Assembly (NCBI GenBank): GCA_002402275.1
Contig: DHFN01000116.1
Coordinates: 1 to 6,130 of the forward strand
Reading direction: 5' to 3'
From: Anaerolineales bacterium UBA4823
GTDB lineage: Bacteria > Chloroflexota > Anaerolineae > Anaerolineales > UBA4823
DNA: 6,130 nucleotides
Shown piece by piece: positions 1-6,130 of the stretch. The translations under genes were made by a program, and so were the position numbers. A model generated the notes under the pieces. It was not told where the DNA came from. It did no database searches and saw only the letters and a list, made by a program, of their open reading frames with translations. Position 1 is the first letter of the stretch; each line of letters begins with the position of its first letter.

Positions 1-373
1 CTTCTAATTCATTGATAATCAGGTGTTGGAGGTGTGCCCAATGAGCATTCACCGGGCATCCTTCGTTTAAGGGACACTCTTGAGGCAAAGCAACACAGTC
101 TGAAATGACCAGAGGGCCTTCTAAGGCTTCCCAGATAATCCTTAAGTTAATTTTCGCTGGATCACAAGCCAATTGCAATCCCCCTCGCGGGCCAGGATAA
201 GTTTCGATCAATTTTGCTTTCGAGAGATCAGCAATGATGCGTAATAAAAAGGCTCGCGGTATCAACATATTCTCTTGGACGAACTGGGTGGACAGACGGG
301 TGCCAGGCGGCTGTTTTGCGAGTGCTAACAAAACCCGAATGGCATAATCTGTCCTGCGATTGATACGCATCAT
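1..373 (-). CDS. Rrf2-family transcriptional regulator with three conserved-type cysteines (C-terminus cut by window edge)
   Basis: A DNA-binding regulator of the Rrf2 family (the IscR/NsrR/RirA/CymR group); 124 codons are visible before the left edge. The N-terminus (MMRINRRTDYAIRVLLALA) is the typical start of the winged helix-turn-helix. The recognition region is around residues 28-52, and the wing carries YPGPRGGLQLA at 59-69. Cys93, Cys100 and Cys106 are spaced C-x6-C-x5-C, the place and approximate spacing where Fe-S-binding members ligate a cluster, so sensing of iron, Fe-S status, redox or NO is likely (inference). Which of these cannot be told from sequence. Two adjacent ATGs are possible starts. 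AAAGGA (bases 381-386) lies 7 bases before the first and 10 before the second, so the first is preferred slightly. The gene follows UPF0316 on the same strand after 126 bases and has its own promoter. No target genes are identifiable in the window apart from a possible self-operator. Confidence 0.9.
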   Translation of the reverse strand, partial: MMRINRRTDYAIRVLLALAKQPPGTRLSTQFVQENMLIPRAFLLRIIADLSKAKLIETYPGPRGGLQLACDPAKINLRIIWEALEGPLVISDCVALPQECPLNEGCPVNAHWAHLQHLIINELE

Positions 374-420
374 GGACAATTCCTTTGAGATACTTTAATT
401 AATTACATCAATAGTCAATA

Positions 421-437
421 TTTACTTAAATAGTAAA
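421..437. promoter_or_regulatory. Inverted repeat TTTACT-N5-AGTAAA, candidate Rrf2 operator
   Basis: A perfect 6-base inverted repeat with a 5-base AT-only spacer lies 48 bases upstream of the Rrf2 gene and covers its predicted -10 element. Rrf2 proteins bind as dimers to AT-rich dyads and often repress their own genes, so autoregulation is the natural reading (inference). A second 7-base inverted pair, TACTTTA (391-397) and TAAAGTA (434-440), and a 10-base palindrome TAATTAATTA (396-405) lie nearby. Short dyads are common in AT-rich DNA, so the match is suggestive only. Confidence 0.4.
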
Positions 438-458
438 GTATTTTTCTCTCCGTTTCAA
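430..458 (-). promoter_or_regulatory. Sigma70-type promoter for the Rrf2 gene
   Basis: On the minus strand, TTGAAA (453-458; 5 of 6 to TTGACA) is followed after exactly 17 bases by TACTAT (430-435; fits TAnnnT). This predicts a start near base 423 and a leader of about 50 bases. A second, weaker possibility lies further downstream: TTGACT with AAGTAT after 17 bases. The -10 sits inside the 421-437 inverted repeat, so a protein bound there would block polymerase. Confidence 0.5.
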
Positions 459-499
459 GTGATTTTTGATACGTGTTCCTAATGACAACTTTTATGACA

Positions 500-1027
500 T
501 CACGCCCGCCAGAATCCGCGGCGCAACGGGCGAACATCCTCCGCCGTAAGAAATGCGCCTTCATCCACATTCCGGATCATCTCTTCAACTTCTTTTACAT
601 TTTTTCTCAAAACGCTCACCACAATCAAACTCACGGTTCCATCTTTGCCGCGGGCAGGAATCTCTGTTACAGCATAACCCGATTCCCGTAATTTTTCTGA
701 AATGGCGGCTCCCCGTCGAGAGCTTATTATCCTCAAATGGATGTGACCGATCGCTAGCCGTTCTTCAATCATGATTCCAACTACATTCCCGGTAGCAAAA
801 CCAGCTGCGTAACCCACCATATTAAGCGGATTATCCAAATGGCTGAGTACATTACTGATTGCAATAACAAAGATAAATGCCTGAAAAAAGCCTAAAACCC
901 AAGCGATACTTTTTCTGCCGCGCATGACGATCAGTACCCGGAGTGTATCCAACGTCATATCACAAACGCGTAACAAAAAGATCAAACCTGCTCCAGTCCA
1001 GGCATTAATATCTAACAGTAATTCCAT
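500..1027 (-). CDS. UPF0316 family membrane protein (DUF5698 + DUF2179 domains)
   Basis: A 175-residue protein resembling the UPF0316 family (Bacillus YebE-like), whose function is not established. The N-terminal half is hydrophobic, with about three membrane segments near residues 11-34, 41-61 and 68-88. The segment RVCDMTLDTLRVLIVMRGRK (20-39) and the following hydrophobic helices match the family's membrane module. The rest (about 95-165) is a soluble alpha/beta DUF2179 domain, with SRRGAAISEKLRESGYAVTE at 103-122, a GKDG turn at 127-130 and an LIVVSVLRK strand at 134-142. The same domain type closes YitT-family membrane proteins. Length is normal for the family and the gene looks intact. 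It begins 6 bases after the phosphorylase stop, so it is probably the second gene of that transcript. A regulatory or transport role for the pair would be guesswork. Confidence 0.88.
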   Translation of the reverse strand: MELLLDINAWTGAGLIFLLRVCDMTLDTLRVLIVMRGRKSIAWVLGFFQAFIFVIAISNVLSHLDNPLNMVGYAAGFATGNVVGIMIEERLAIGHIHLRIISSRRGAAISEKLRESGYAVTEIPARGKDGTVSLIVVSVLRKNVKEVEEMIRNVDEGAFLTAEDVRPLRRGFWRA

Positions 1028-1036
1028 ATTCCTTTA
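1028..1036 (-). promoter_or_regulatory. Ribosome binding site of the UPF0316 gene, overlapping the phosphorylase stop codon
   Basis: On the minus strand the sequence reads TAA-AGGAAT-ATG: the phosphorylase stop codon supplies the first bases of AAAGGA (1030-1035), and only two bases separate that core from the UPF0316 ATG. This spacing is shorter than the usual 5-9 bases. It suggests that ribosomes finishing the phosphorylase reinitiate here, i.e. translational coupling (inference). No better in-frame start with a better-spaced site is visible. Confidence 0.5.
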
Positions 1037-3220
1037 TTCTTTCTTGTTTATTAGGGTGAGTCCCAATGGTTTTCCCAACATCATGGGTTTATACAACCAT
1101 TCCAAATATTCTTTCACCATTCGTCGGATTACAAATTGTGGAACGATTGTCCTCAATCCCTCCTTGCACATAGCTAACCAATCTCCTGGCAAATCATCCG
1201 ATGACCTGCGCCGATAATACAAAGGTACAATTTCATTTTCTAAAATATCATAGAGGCTTTTTGAATCTGCCTCGTCTTGAGCATCAGGGTCAGGATAATC
1301 ACTATCACCACCGATCGCCCAGCCATTTTTTCCATTATAACCCTCACGCCACCAGCCATCATATACCGAGCAATTTAAAACCCCGTTCATTGCCGCTTTC
1401 ATCCCAGAAGTTCCTGATGCTTCATTAGGACGCCGGGGAGTATTGAGCCAGACATCCACACCCTGAACCAGATAGCGAGCCAAGTTGAGATCATAATCTT
1501 CAAGAAATACCAATCTTCCCCCGGTGTCTGACCTTTTAACGAAACGGTAGATCTCTTGAATCAATTGCTTCCCACCCTCATGATCGGGGTGTGACTTACC
1601 AGCAAAGATAATTTGAACTGGCATGTCGGGTTGGCTAATTAATCGCAAGAGCCGATCAGGATCACGCAACAACAAGTTTGCTCGTTTATAAGGAGCAAAT
1701 CGGCGGGCAAAACCAATGGTTAATGCATACGGATCTAAGAGCACACCCGCTGCCAGAACTTGCACGGGGTGAACATTGCCTTTTTGCCAAAGCAATCGAG
1801 CTCTTTCGCGTACATAGTATGTCAATTTTCGCTTCAAATGACGGTGGACTTCCCAAAGGACTCGGTCAGGAATCTGAATCACTTTTTCCCAAAGCTCAAA
1901 ATCATCCTGACGCTCTATCCAGCCATCTCCTAGGTATTCATCGAAAAGATAACGCATGCGGCGTGCCAGCCAGGTCCCCAAGTGTACTCCATTGGTAATA
2001 TTGGTTATCGGCACATCTTCGTCATCAACATCCTGCCAAAGGAAATGCCACATTCGGCGGCTCACCTGTCCATGCAGCTCAGAGACTGCATTCCGTCCTT
2101 CGGATTGTTTCAAGGCAAGAACCGGCATAGAAAACAGTTCTCCCCAACTGGTTACATGCCGTCCCAAATCAATAAATTGTTCCCGATCTAAGCCTAATTC
2201 AGGCCAAATATGAGAGAAGTATTTATCCACCAACCAGAGCGGAAATTCATCATTGCCAGCTGGTACCGGGGTATGAGTGGTAAAAATATTCGAAGCCCGC
2301 ACAATCTTTAAAGCTTCTTCGGGGGCACGCCCAGCTTCAACCATTTCACGCATGCGCTCCAAAATCAAAAACGCAGAATGCCCCTCATTCATGTGCCAAA
2401 CACTTGGGTTATAACCCAAAACTCGTAAGGCTCTCACACCCCCAATTCCTAATAGCAACTCTTGGGAGATCCGCATTTCTAAATCCCCGCTATATAGACG
2501 TGCTGTCAAGGTTCGGTCGTTGGGTGAATTTGAATCAACATTGGCATCCAGAAGATATACTGGATTTCGACCCACATGAATTTCCCATAAGCGAGCTTGC
2601 AATTCCCGGCCTGGTAACTCGACTGAGATTATTTCAGGTTCCCCATTTGCATCAAGAATGGGTAAAACTGGGAGATTTTCAAACTCCATGCGGGAATACG
2701 TGGCTTCCTGCCAACCATCCTCGGTAATTCTTTGGGTAAAATATCCTTCGGTATAAAAGAAGCCTACTGCAATGAAAGGTAATCCCAAATCGCTAGCTTC
2801 TTTGACATTATCTCCAGACAAAATCCCTAAGCCGCCAGCATAAATGGGCAGGGTTTCATGTAATCCAAATTCCATCGAAAAATAAGCAATCGGGCGATTG
2901 ATTAAATCAGGGTAAGTCTTCGCAAACCAGGTGTCCTTGCGATTGCAATATGTATCAAATTCTGCAATGATGCGATCATAATCCTCTAAATAATAGCGAT
3001 TTTGGACAACCGCATTTATCTTTGCCCTTTCAACTAAGCGTAAAAATTTAATCGGGTTATGATAAGTTTTTTCCCACAAAAGCGGATCGATGCGTAAAAA
3101 TAGCCGTATGGCATCGGGATTCCAGGTCCACCATAAGTTGTAAGCTAATTCCCCTAAGCGTTTGATTCGCCTAGGTAAAGGAAAATGGTTTGGATTGGTT
3201 GTACGAAAATTTTCATTCAT
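1034..3220 (-). CDS. glgP: Alpha-glucan phosphorylase (glycogen/maltodextrin phosphorylase, DUF3417 type)
   Basis: A cytosolic PLP enzyme that cleaves terminal alpha-1,4-glucosyl units of glycogen or maltodextrin with phosphate, releasing glucose 1-phosphate. It has 728 residues, in the range of the compact bacterial/archaeal branch (TIGR02094-like). An N-terminal DUF3417 segment (about 15-120, including LAYNLWWTWNPDA) replaces the regulatory N-terminus of animal enzymes. Key motifs are GGLGILSGDN (129-138), HMNEGHSAF (276-284), TTHTPVPAGNDEFP (314-327), ITNITNGVHLGTW (405-417) and FARRFAPYKR (504-513), whose Arg507 and Lys512 match phosphate-site residues. EASGTSGMKAAMNG (600-613) follows, with Lys608 as the PLP Schiff-base lysine. 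All key residues are present, so it should be active. The start rests on family fit; only a weak AAAGAA lies 4 bases upstream. UPF0316 follows directly, and no other glycogen gene is in the window. Whether it prefers glycogen or short maltodextrins cannot be told. Confidence 0.96.
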   Translation of the reverse strand: MNENFRTTNPNHFPLPRRIKRLGELAYNLWWTWNPDAIRLFLRIDPLLWEKTYHNPIKFLRLVERAKINAVVQNRYYLEDYDRIIAEFDTYCNRKDTWFAKTYPDLINRPIAYFSMEFGLHETLPIYAGGLGILSGDNVKEASDLGLPFIAVGFFYTEGYFTQRITEDGWQEATYSRMEFENLPVLPILDANGEPEIISVELPGRELQARLWEIHVGRNPVYLLDANVDSNSPNDRTLTARLYSGDLEMRISQELLLGIGGVRALRVLGYNPSVWHMNEGHSAFLILERMREMVEAGRAPEEALKIVRASNIFTTHTPVPAGNDEFPLWLVDKYFSHIWPELGLDREQFIDLGRHVTSWGELFSMPVLALKQSEGRNAVSELHGQVSRRMWHFLWQDVDDEDVPITNITNGVHLGTWLARRMRYLFDEYLGDGWIERQDDFELWEKVIQIPDRVLWEVHRHLKRKLTYYVRERARLLWQKGNVHPVQVLAAGVLLDPYALTIGFARRFAPYKRANLLLRDPDRLLRLISQPDMPVQIIFAGKSHPDHEGGKQLIQEIYRFVKRSDTGGRLVFLEDYDLNLARYLVQGVDVWLNTPRRPNEASGTSGMKAAMNGVLNCSVYDGWWREGYNGKNGWAIGGDSDYPDPDAQDEADSKSLYDILENEIVPLYYRRRSSDDLPGDWLAMCKEGLRTIVPQFVIRRMVKEYLEWLYKPMMLGKPLGLTLINKKE

Positions 3221-3254
3221 ATAATTCTTTTTTCAAGATAATTTCAAGAGTTTA

Positions 3255-3263
3255 ATAATACCA
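3255..3263 (-). promoter_or_regulatory. Possible extended -10 promoter element for the phosphorylase-UPF0316 transcript
   Basis: The minus strand reads TGGTATTAT, which fits the extended -10 form TGn-TAnnnT, 34 bases before the phosphorylase ATG. No good -35 hexamer lies at the right distance. An alternative further upstream is TTTACA (3312-3317), 18 bases, TATCAG (3288-3293). The 161-base gap to the acetyltransferase gene supports a separate promoter, but no terminator hairpin was seen there, so readthrough from the acetyltransferase is also possible. Confidence 0.3.
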
Positions 3264-3381
3264 CATCTAAAGTACACATCACCTTTCCTGATAGTCCAGT
3301 TCTAATCTCATTGTAAACCTAATCCACTAAGACAAACTATACTTACTCAATCATTCCCCATCCTGTTTACATCACCATCCT

Positions 3382-3828
3382 TTACCCCTTAGTGAGATGT
3401 TGGTCCATCAATAAGCCACCATCTACAAAACCATGTTGCTTTACAAACCGTTGAGCAGCTTGGTTTTCTTTACTCGTCACAAGCAATATCGCAACACAGC
3501 CAGCCTGACGTGAGTTTTTGATTACCTGTTGCAATAATGCGCTTCCCAAGCCCCGATTTTGATGTCCCCAGTTTACGACCAGATCATCCAATTGACAGAT
3601 TCTCCCATTATGTTGGAGGTTTTTCCGGTACATATAACTGGTTAATCCAACCACACTTCCAGTGGAAGATTGGGCAACCAGAATATGATGGTCAGGGGTC
3701 TGCAAGTAATCCTTCACCAGTTCTTCGTTCAAAGTCGTTTTATTCCCGCTAAGGTTAACTAATTCTTTGATCAAACGGACAATTTCAGGAGCATCTTCTA
3801 AAATGGCAAAACGAATTTTATAGTTCAT
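3382..3828 (-). CDS. GNAT family N-acetyltransferase, substrate unknown
   Basis: A 148-residue single-domain acetyltransferase of the GNAT superfamily, which transfers acetyl from acetyl-CoA to an amine. Strand 1 and helix 1 are visible in IRFAILEDAPEIVRLIKEL (5-23). The central strands include HHILVAQSSTGSVVGLTSYM (47-66) and ICQLDDLVVN (77-86). The acetyl-CoA pyrophosphate loop, motif A, is Q90-N-R-G93-L-G95-S (the Q/R-x-x-G-x-G/A pattern), followed by a helix to about 107. Motif B follows: a strand at 112-118 and NQAAQRFVKQHGFVDGG at 122-138. Length is typical and the gene looks intact. AAGG directly abuts the ATG, too close to act as a Shine-Dalgarno site; the start is kept because the first beta strand begins at residue 3. 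It diverges from the SbcC-like gene. The acceptor substrate cannot be inferred, since this subfamily covers small molecules and protein N-termini alike. Confidence 0.9.
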   Translation of the reverse strand: MNYKIRFAILEDAPEIVRLIKELVNLSGNKTTLNEELVKDYLQTPDHHILVAQSSTGSVVGLTSYMYRKNLQHNGRICQLDDLVVNWGHQNRGLGSALLQQVIKNSRQAGCVAILLVTSKENQAAQRFVKQHGFVDGGLLMDQHLTKG

Positions 3829-3834
3829 CCTTAA

Positions 3835-3843
3835 ATTTTAGCA
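3835..3843 (-). promoter_or_regulatory. Extended -10 element of the acetyltransferase gene, 6 bases before its ATG
   Basis: The minus strand reads TGCTAAAAT: an extended -10 (TGn plus TAAAAT, 5 of 6 to TATAAT), followed by only six bases (TTAAGG) before the ATG. Transcription from it would begin at or next to the A of the start codon, giving a leaderless mRNA. The -35 position (3858-3863, read AAACAA) does not match consensus, which is usual when an extended -10 is present. Confidence 0.45.
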
Positions 3844-3862
3844 TAGAAACGAAGGGGTTGTT

Positions 3863-3871
3863 TGTTATAAT
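3863..3871 (+). promoter_or_regulatory. Extended -10 element of the SbcC-like gene, 7 bases before its ATG
   Basis: The plus strand reads TGTTATAAT, a perfect TGn-TATAAT extended -10, with seven bases between it and the ATG at 3879. The expected transcription start is therefore at or one base before the start codon. The only purine-rich stretch, GAAGGGG (3851-3857), lies 21 bases upstream of the ATG, too far for a Shine-Dalgarno site and upstream of the -10. The -35 position (3843-3848, ATAGAA) is poor. Confidence 0.6.
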
Positions 3872-3878
3872 CAATGCT

Positions 3879-6130
3879 ATGATCCCGCTTTATCTTACCA
3901 TTTCGGGGTTTTTATCTTATCGCCAAACCACCAATATTGATTTTAGCCAAATTGATCTGGCTTGTATTTCTGGTCCAAATGGTGCCGGTAAATCCACTAT
4001 TTTCGATGCTATCACATGGGCATTGTTTGGCATTGCCCGTAAAAGCGATGATTCTTTAATTCATACCCATCCAAGTATCCAAGCAGCTGAAGTACGCCTG
4101 ATTTTCAGTTATGAGAATAATCTCTACCGGGTTCAACGCACCCGTCCACGCAACAAATCTACAATCCTCGAATTTCAGATTGCTCAGCCTGATAGTTTTC
4201 CTAATCCGTTTACCTCAGATGAGATCCCTTTGATTCGCTGGAAACCTTTAACCGAACACAGTGTGCGCGATACCCAAGCCCGCATTCAAAGCATTTTGCG
4301 TTTAGATTATGAAACTTTCATCAATGCTTCTTTTTTCTTACAAGGAAAAGCCGATCAATTTACCATCCAAAACTCCTCCAATCGGAAGCGTATCTTGAGC
4401 AGCATCTTGGGCTTGGAAATCTGGGAAGAATATAAACAACGGGCAATTGATTTGCGCAAACAAATTGAAGCAGAAATCAACCTGATCACTGGACATTTGG
4501 CAGAAATCGAAGCGGAACTGGCTGAAGAAGATCAACGCCGTCATGATTTAAAGCAAATTCAAGATCAACTCACCATCCTATCCCAAACACACCTGGATAA
4601 AAAGAACCTTGTTGAATCGTATCAACAACAATTAAATGCATTGAATGAACAAAACCGACAGGTGGAAAGCATACATCAACAACTTGAATTGACAACCCAA
4701 AACCGAGATTCCCTTCACCAGCGTTTACAAGATCGTATTGCTGAAAAAGAAACCTTCACAGACATCTTAGAAAAAGCAAGTGAAATAGAAACAACCCACG
4801 CCAGGTACCTCGCTATTCGAGCAGAATTGGAAAATATGGATAAACAATTACAAGCTTATGTCGAGGTGGAAAAACGCCGTCAAATCCCACTGGCTAAACT
4901 AAATGCTGAAAGGATACGCTTGCAACAGGAAGCCGGTCACCTTGAAAAATTCCACGATCAAGTTCAAGTAGCCAATGAACAGATCAGGAGCATCACTGCC
5001 GAACGTTCAAAAACCGAGCAAGAACTTCATCAGGTTGAAGATAAACTAGCCCAACAACCAGATTGCCAGCTTCGTATTCAAGCCATGCAAAGTGAGATAG
5101 CAATGCGAGATCATGAGAACAAGCGCTTGCTGGACGAAATGAAAGAATTACGCCAACGAATTGACCATTTACAAATTCATCCATTAGAAGCAAATTGTCC
5201 TTTATGTGGGCAACCCCTCTCAGTACCCGATCGGGAAAAACTGATTCAAAGCCTGAATGAACAAGGAAAAGGGAAAAAAGAACAATTCAATGGCAACAAG
5301 GAAAAAATCAACCAACTTCAAGAAGAACTGAAGGATTGGCAATCTCTCAATGATGAATTTCCTGAATTAGAAAAAATTGCTCGAAAAATAATTGCTCAAA
5401 TTCAAGAACATTCTACCCATCTGCTCACTTATCAGGAAGTCATCAATATATGGGAGAATGAACAATATCCAGCCTTAAAAACGATCCAAAATTCTCTTGC
5501 AGCAGAAGACTTTCTCCCCGATGTACGCCTCGAACTCAGTCTAATCGAGGATGAAATTCGTCAATTGGGGTATGATATTGATCATCATAATGAACTGCGA
5601 GATTTAGCAAATGAGCTGCGACCGGTGGAGGGGGAAATGCAAAAATTAGCCCAAGCCCGCGCCACTCTTACTCCTTTAGAACGCGAAATTGGGGATTTAC
5701 ATAATCAGGTTACGACGATTGAAATGGAACGCCAAACCTTAGATCGGGAATACCAAAAATCTCAATCTACTTTACAGCAGTTACAAGCTCAAGCTCCGGA
5801 CCTTGAACGCGCCGAACTCGAATTGCGGATGATCGAGGAACAAGAGAATTCGGTTAGATTAGAGCTAGGTGTAGCTCAGCAAAAAGTAAACGTTTTAGCA
5901 GAATTAAAAAAGCGTGCTCAAAATTTGAATGAGGAGCGCAATCAAAAGAACCGACGCATCAGCCAATATCGCCAGCTCGAACATGCATTTGGGAAAGATG
6001 GCATCCCTGCCCTTTTGATCGAACAAGCACTCCCCCAAATAGAAGAACAAGCCAACCAAACCCTTGCTCGTCTTAGCGATGGAAACATGTCCTTGCGATT
6101 CATCACCCAAACCGAATTTAAAGACAAGCA
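3879..6130 (+). CDS. sbcC: SbcC/Rad50-family ATPase with zinc hook (C-terminus cut by window edge)
   Basis: The ATPase subunit of an SbcCD/Mre11-Rad50-type complex, which with its nuclease partner processes DNA ends and hairpins. The frame stays open for 750 codons up to the right edge. The N-terminus (MIPLYLTISGFLSYRQ) leads to Walker A GPNGAGKST (32-40). FFLQGKADQF follows, with Gln155 as the Q-loop residue. A Glu/Gln/Lys-rich coiled coil runs from about 180 to 435, then the zinc hook CPLC (Cys440-Cys443), then a returning coil from about 450 to 690. FGKDGIPALLIEQALP (704-719) opens the C-terminal lobe; the LSGGE-type signature and Walker B must lie beyond the window. Each arm is only about 250 residues, short compared with E. 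coli SbcC. ATG 3879 is chosen because the conserved first strand begins at residue 4. No sbcD lies upstream; it may be downstream or elsewhere. The gene symbol is by family; an SMC-like relative with another partner remains possible. Confidence 0.92.
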   Translation, partial: MIPLYLTISGFLSYRQTTNIDFSQIDLACISGPNGAGKSTIFDAITWALFGIARKSDDSLIHTHPSIQAAEVRLIFSYENNLYRVQRTRPRNKSTILEFQIAQPDSFPNPFTSDEIPLIRWKPLTEHSVRDTQARIQSILRLDYETFINASFFLQGKADQFTIQNSSNRKRILSSILGLEIWEEYKQRAIDLRKQIEAEINLITGHLAEIEAELAEEDQRRHDLKQIQDQLTILSQTHLDKKNLVESYQQQLNALNEQNRQVESIHQQLELTTQNRDSLHQRLQDRIAEKETFTDILEKASEIETTHARYLAIRAELENMDKQLQAYVEVEKRRQIPLAKLNAERIRLQQEAGHLEKFHDQVQVANEQIRSITAERSKTEQELHQVEDKLAQQPDCQLRIQAMQSEIAMRDHENKRLLDEMKELRQRIDHLQIHPLEANCPLCGQPLSVPDREKLIQSLNEQGKGKKEQFNGNKEKINQLQEELKDWQSLNDEFPELEKIARKIIAQIQEHSTHLLTYQEVINIWENEQYPALKTIQNSLAAEDFLPDVRLELSLIEDEIRQLGYDIDHHNELRDLANELRPVEGEMQKLAQARATLTPLEREIGDLHNQVTTIEMERQTLDREYQKSQSTLQQLQAQAPDLERAELELRMIEEQENSVRLELGVAQQKVNVLAELKKRAQNLNEERNQKNRRISQYRQLEHAFGKDGIPALLIEQALPQIEEQANQTLARLSDGNMSLRFITQTEFKDK

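Noticed and set aside
374..499. Search for a terminator after UPF0316
   Set aside because: No convincing GC-rich hairpin with a T tract; only AT-rich promoter-like sequence is present.
473..1217. Plus-strand open frames opposite the UPF0316 gene and the end of the phosphorylase
   Set aside because: They are antisense shadows; the minus-strand reading gives a full-length, recognisable family member.
1678..2727. Plus-strand open frames of about 70-107 codons opposite the phosphorylase gene (for example 1678-1998 and 2404-2727)
   Set aside because: They lie antisense to a gene whose protein motifs are continuous and well conserved, overlap each other, and encode nothing recognisable.
3352..3381. 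Two similar 12-13-base stretches, CATTCCCCATCCT and CATCACCATCCT, 5 bases apart downstream of the acetyltransferase stop
   Set aside because: The copies are short, imperfect and only two; most likely chance in a C/T-biased spacer.
3221..3381. Search for a transcription terminator or small RNA between the acetyltransferase and phosphorylase genes
   Set aside because: No stem-loop followed by a T run was found on the minus strand, and no open frame of useful length.
3858..3878. Upstream in-frame TTG (3858) as an alternative SbcC start, preceded by GAAGGGG
   Set aside because: The purine run abuts the TTG with no spacing, the added residues overlap the perfect -10, and the ATG start already gives the expected family N-terminus.
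4338..6127. Minus-strand open frames of about 60-70 codons inside the SbcC-like gene
   Set aside because: The plus frame is open for 750 codons with Walker A, Q-loop, zinc hook and C-lobe motifs in order; the minus frames are short and unrelated to any family I know.

Overview
This window is chromosomal DNA from a moderately AT-rich bacterium. It holds five protein genes: three complete, one cut by the left edge and one cut by the right edge. There is no sign of a mobile element, CRISPR array, tRNA or rRNA. The gene set and several sequence details point to a free-living, probably anaerobic bacterium, and a Chloroflexota (Anaerolineae-like) origin is a reasonable guess. These details are a DUF3417-type alpha-glucan phosphorylase, an UPF0316 membrane protein, a three-cysteine Rrf2 regulator, and an SbcC/Rad50-like ATPase with a characteristic FGKDGIPALLIEQALP-type segment before its C-terminal lobe. 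The taxonomic guess is inference from family resemblance only.

Layout: four genes lie on the minus strand and are read right to left. They are a GNAT acetyltransferase (3828-3382), the alpha-glucan phosphorylase (3220-1034), an UPF0316/DUF2179 membrane protein (1027-500) and an Rrf2 regulator (373 to beyond base 1). The phosphorylase and UPF0316 genes are 6 bases apart, and the downstream ribosome binding site overlaps the upstream stop codon, so they almost certainly share a transcript. The Rrf2 gene has its own upstream region (374-499) with a recognisable promoter whose -10 element lies inside a perfect 6-5-6 inverted repeat, which fits autoregulation.

On the plus strand, an SbcC/Rad50-family ATPase begins at 3879 and runs off the right edge after 750 codons. 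It shows the N-terminal ATPase lobe (Walker A, Q-loop glutamine), a first coiled-coil arm, a CPLC zinc hook, the returning arm and the start of the C-terminal lobe. It is divergent from the acetyltransferase gene, and no sbcD (mre11) gene lies upstream of it in the window.

The most notable non-coding signal is the 50-base divergent region 3829-3878. Each flanking gene has an extended -10 element ending only 6 or 7 bases before its ATG and lacks a usable Shine-Dalgarno sequence, so both mRNAs may be leaderless. Otherwise the window reads as ordinary core-genome content (storage-glucan breakdown, DNA repair, an Fe-S regulator), and I do not see a previously undescribed multi-gene system in it.
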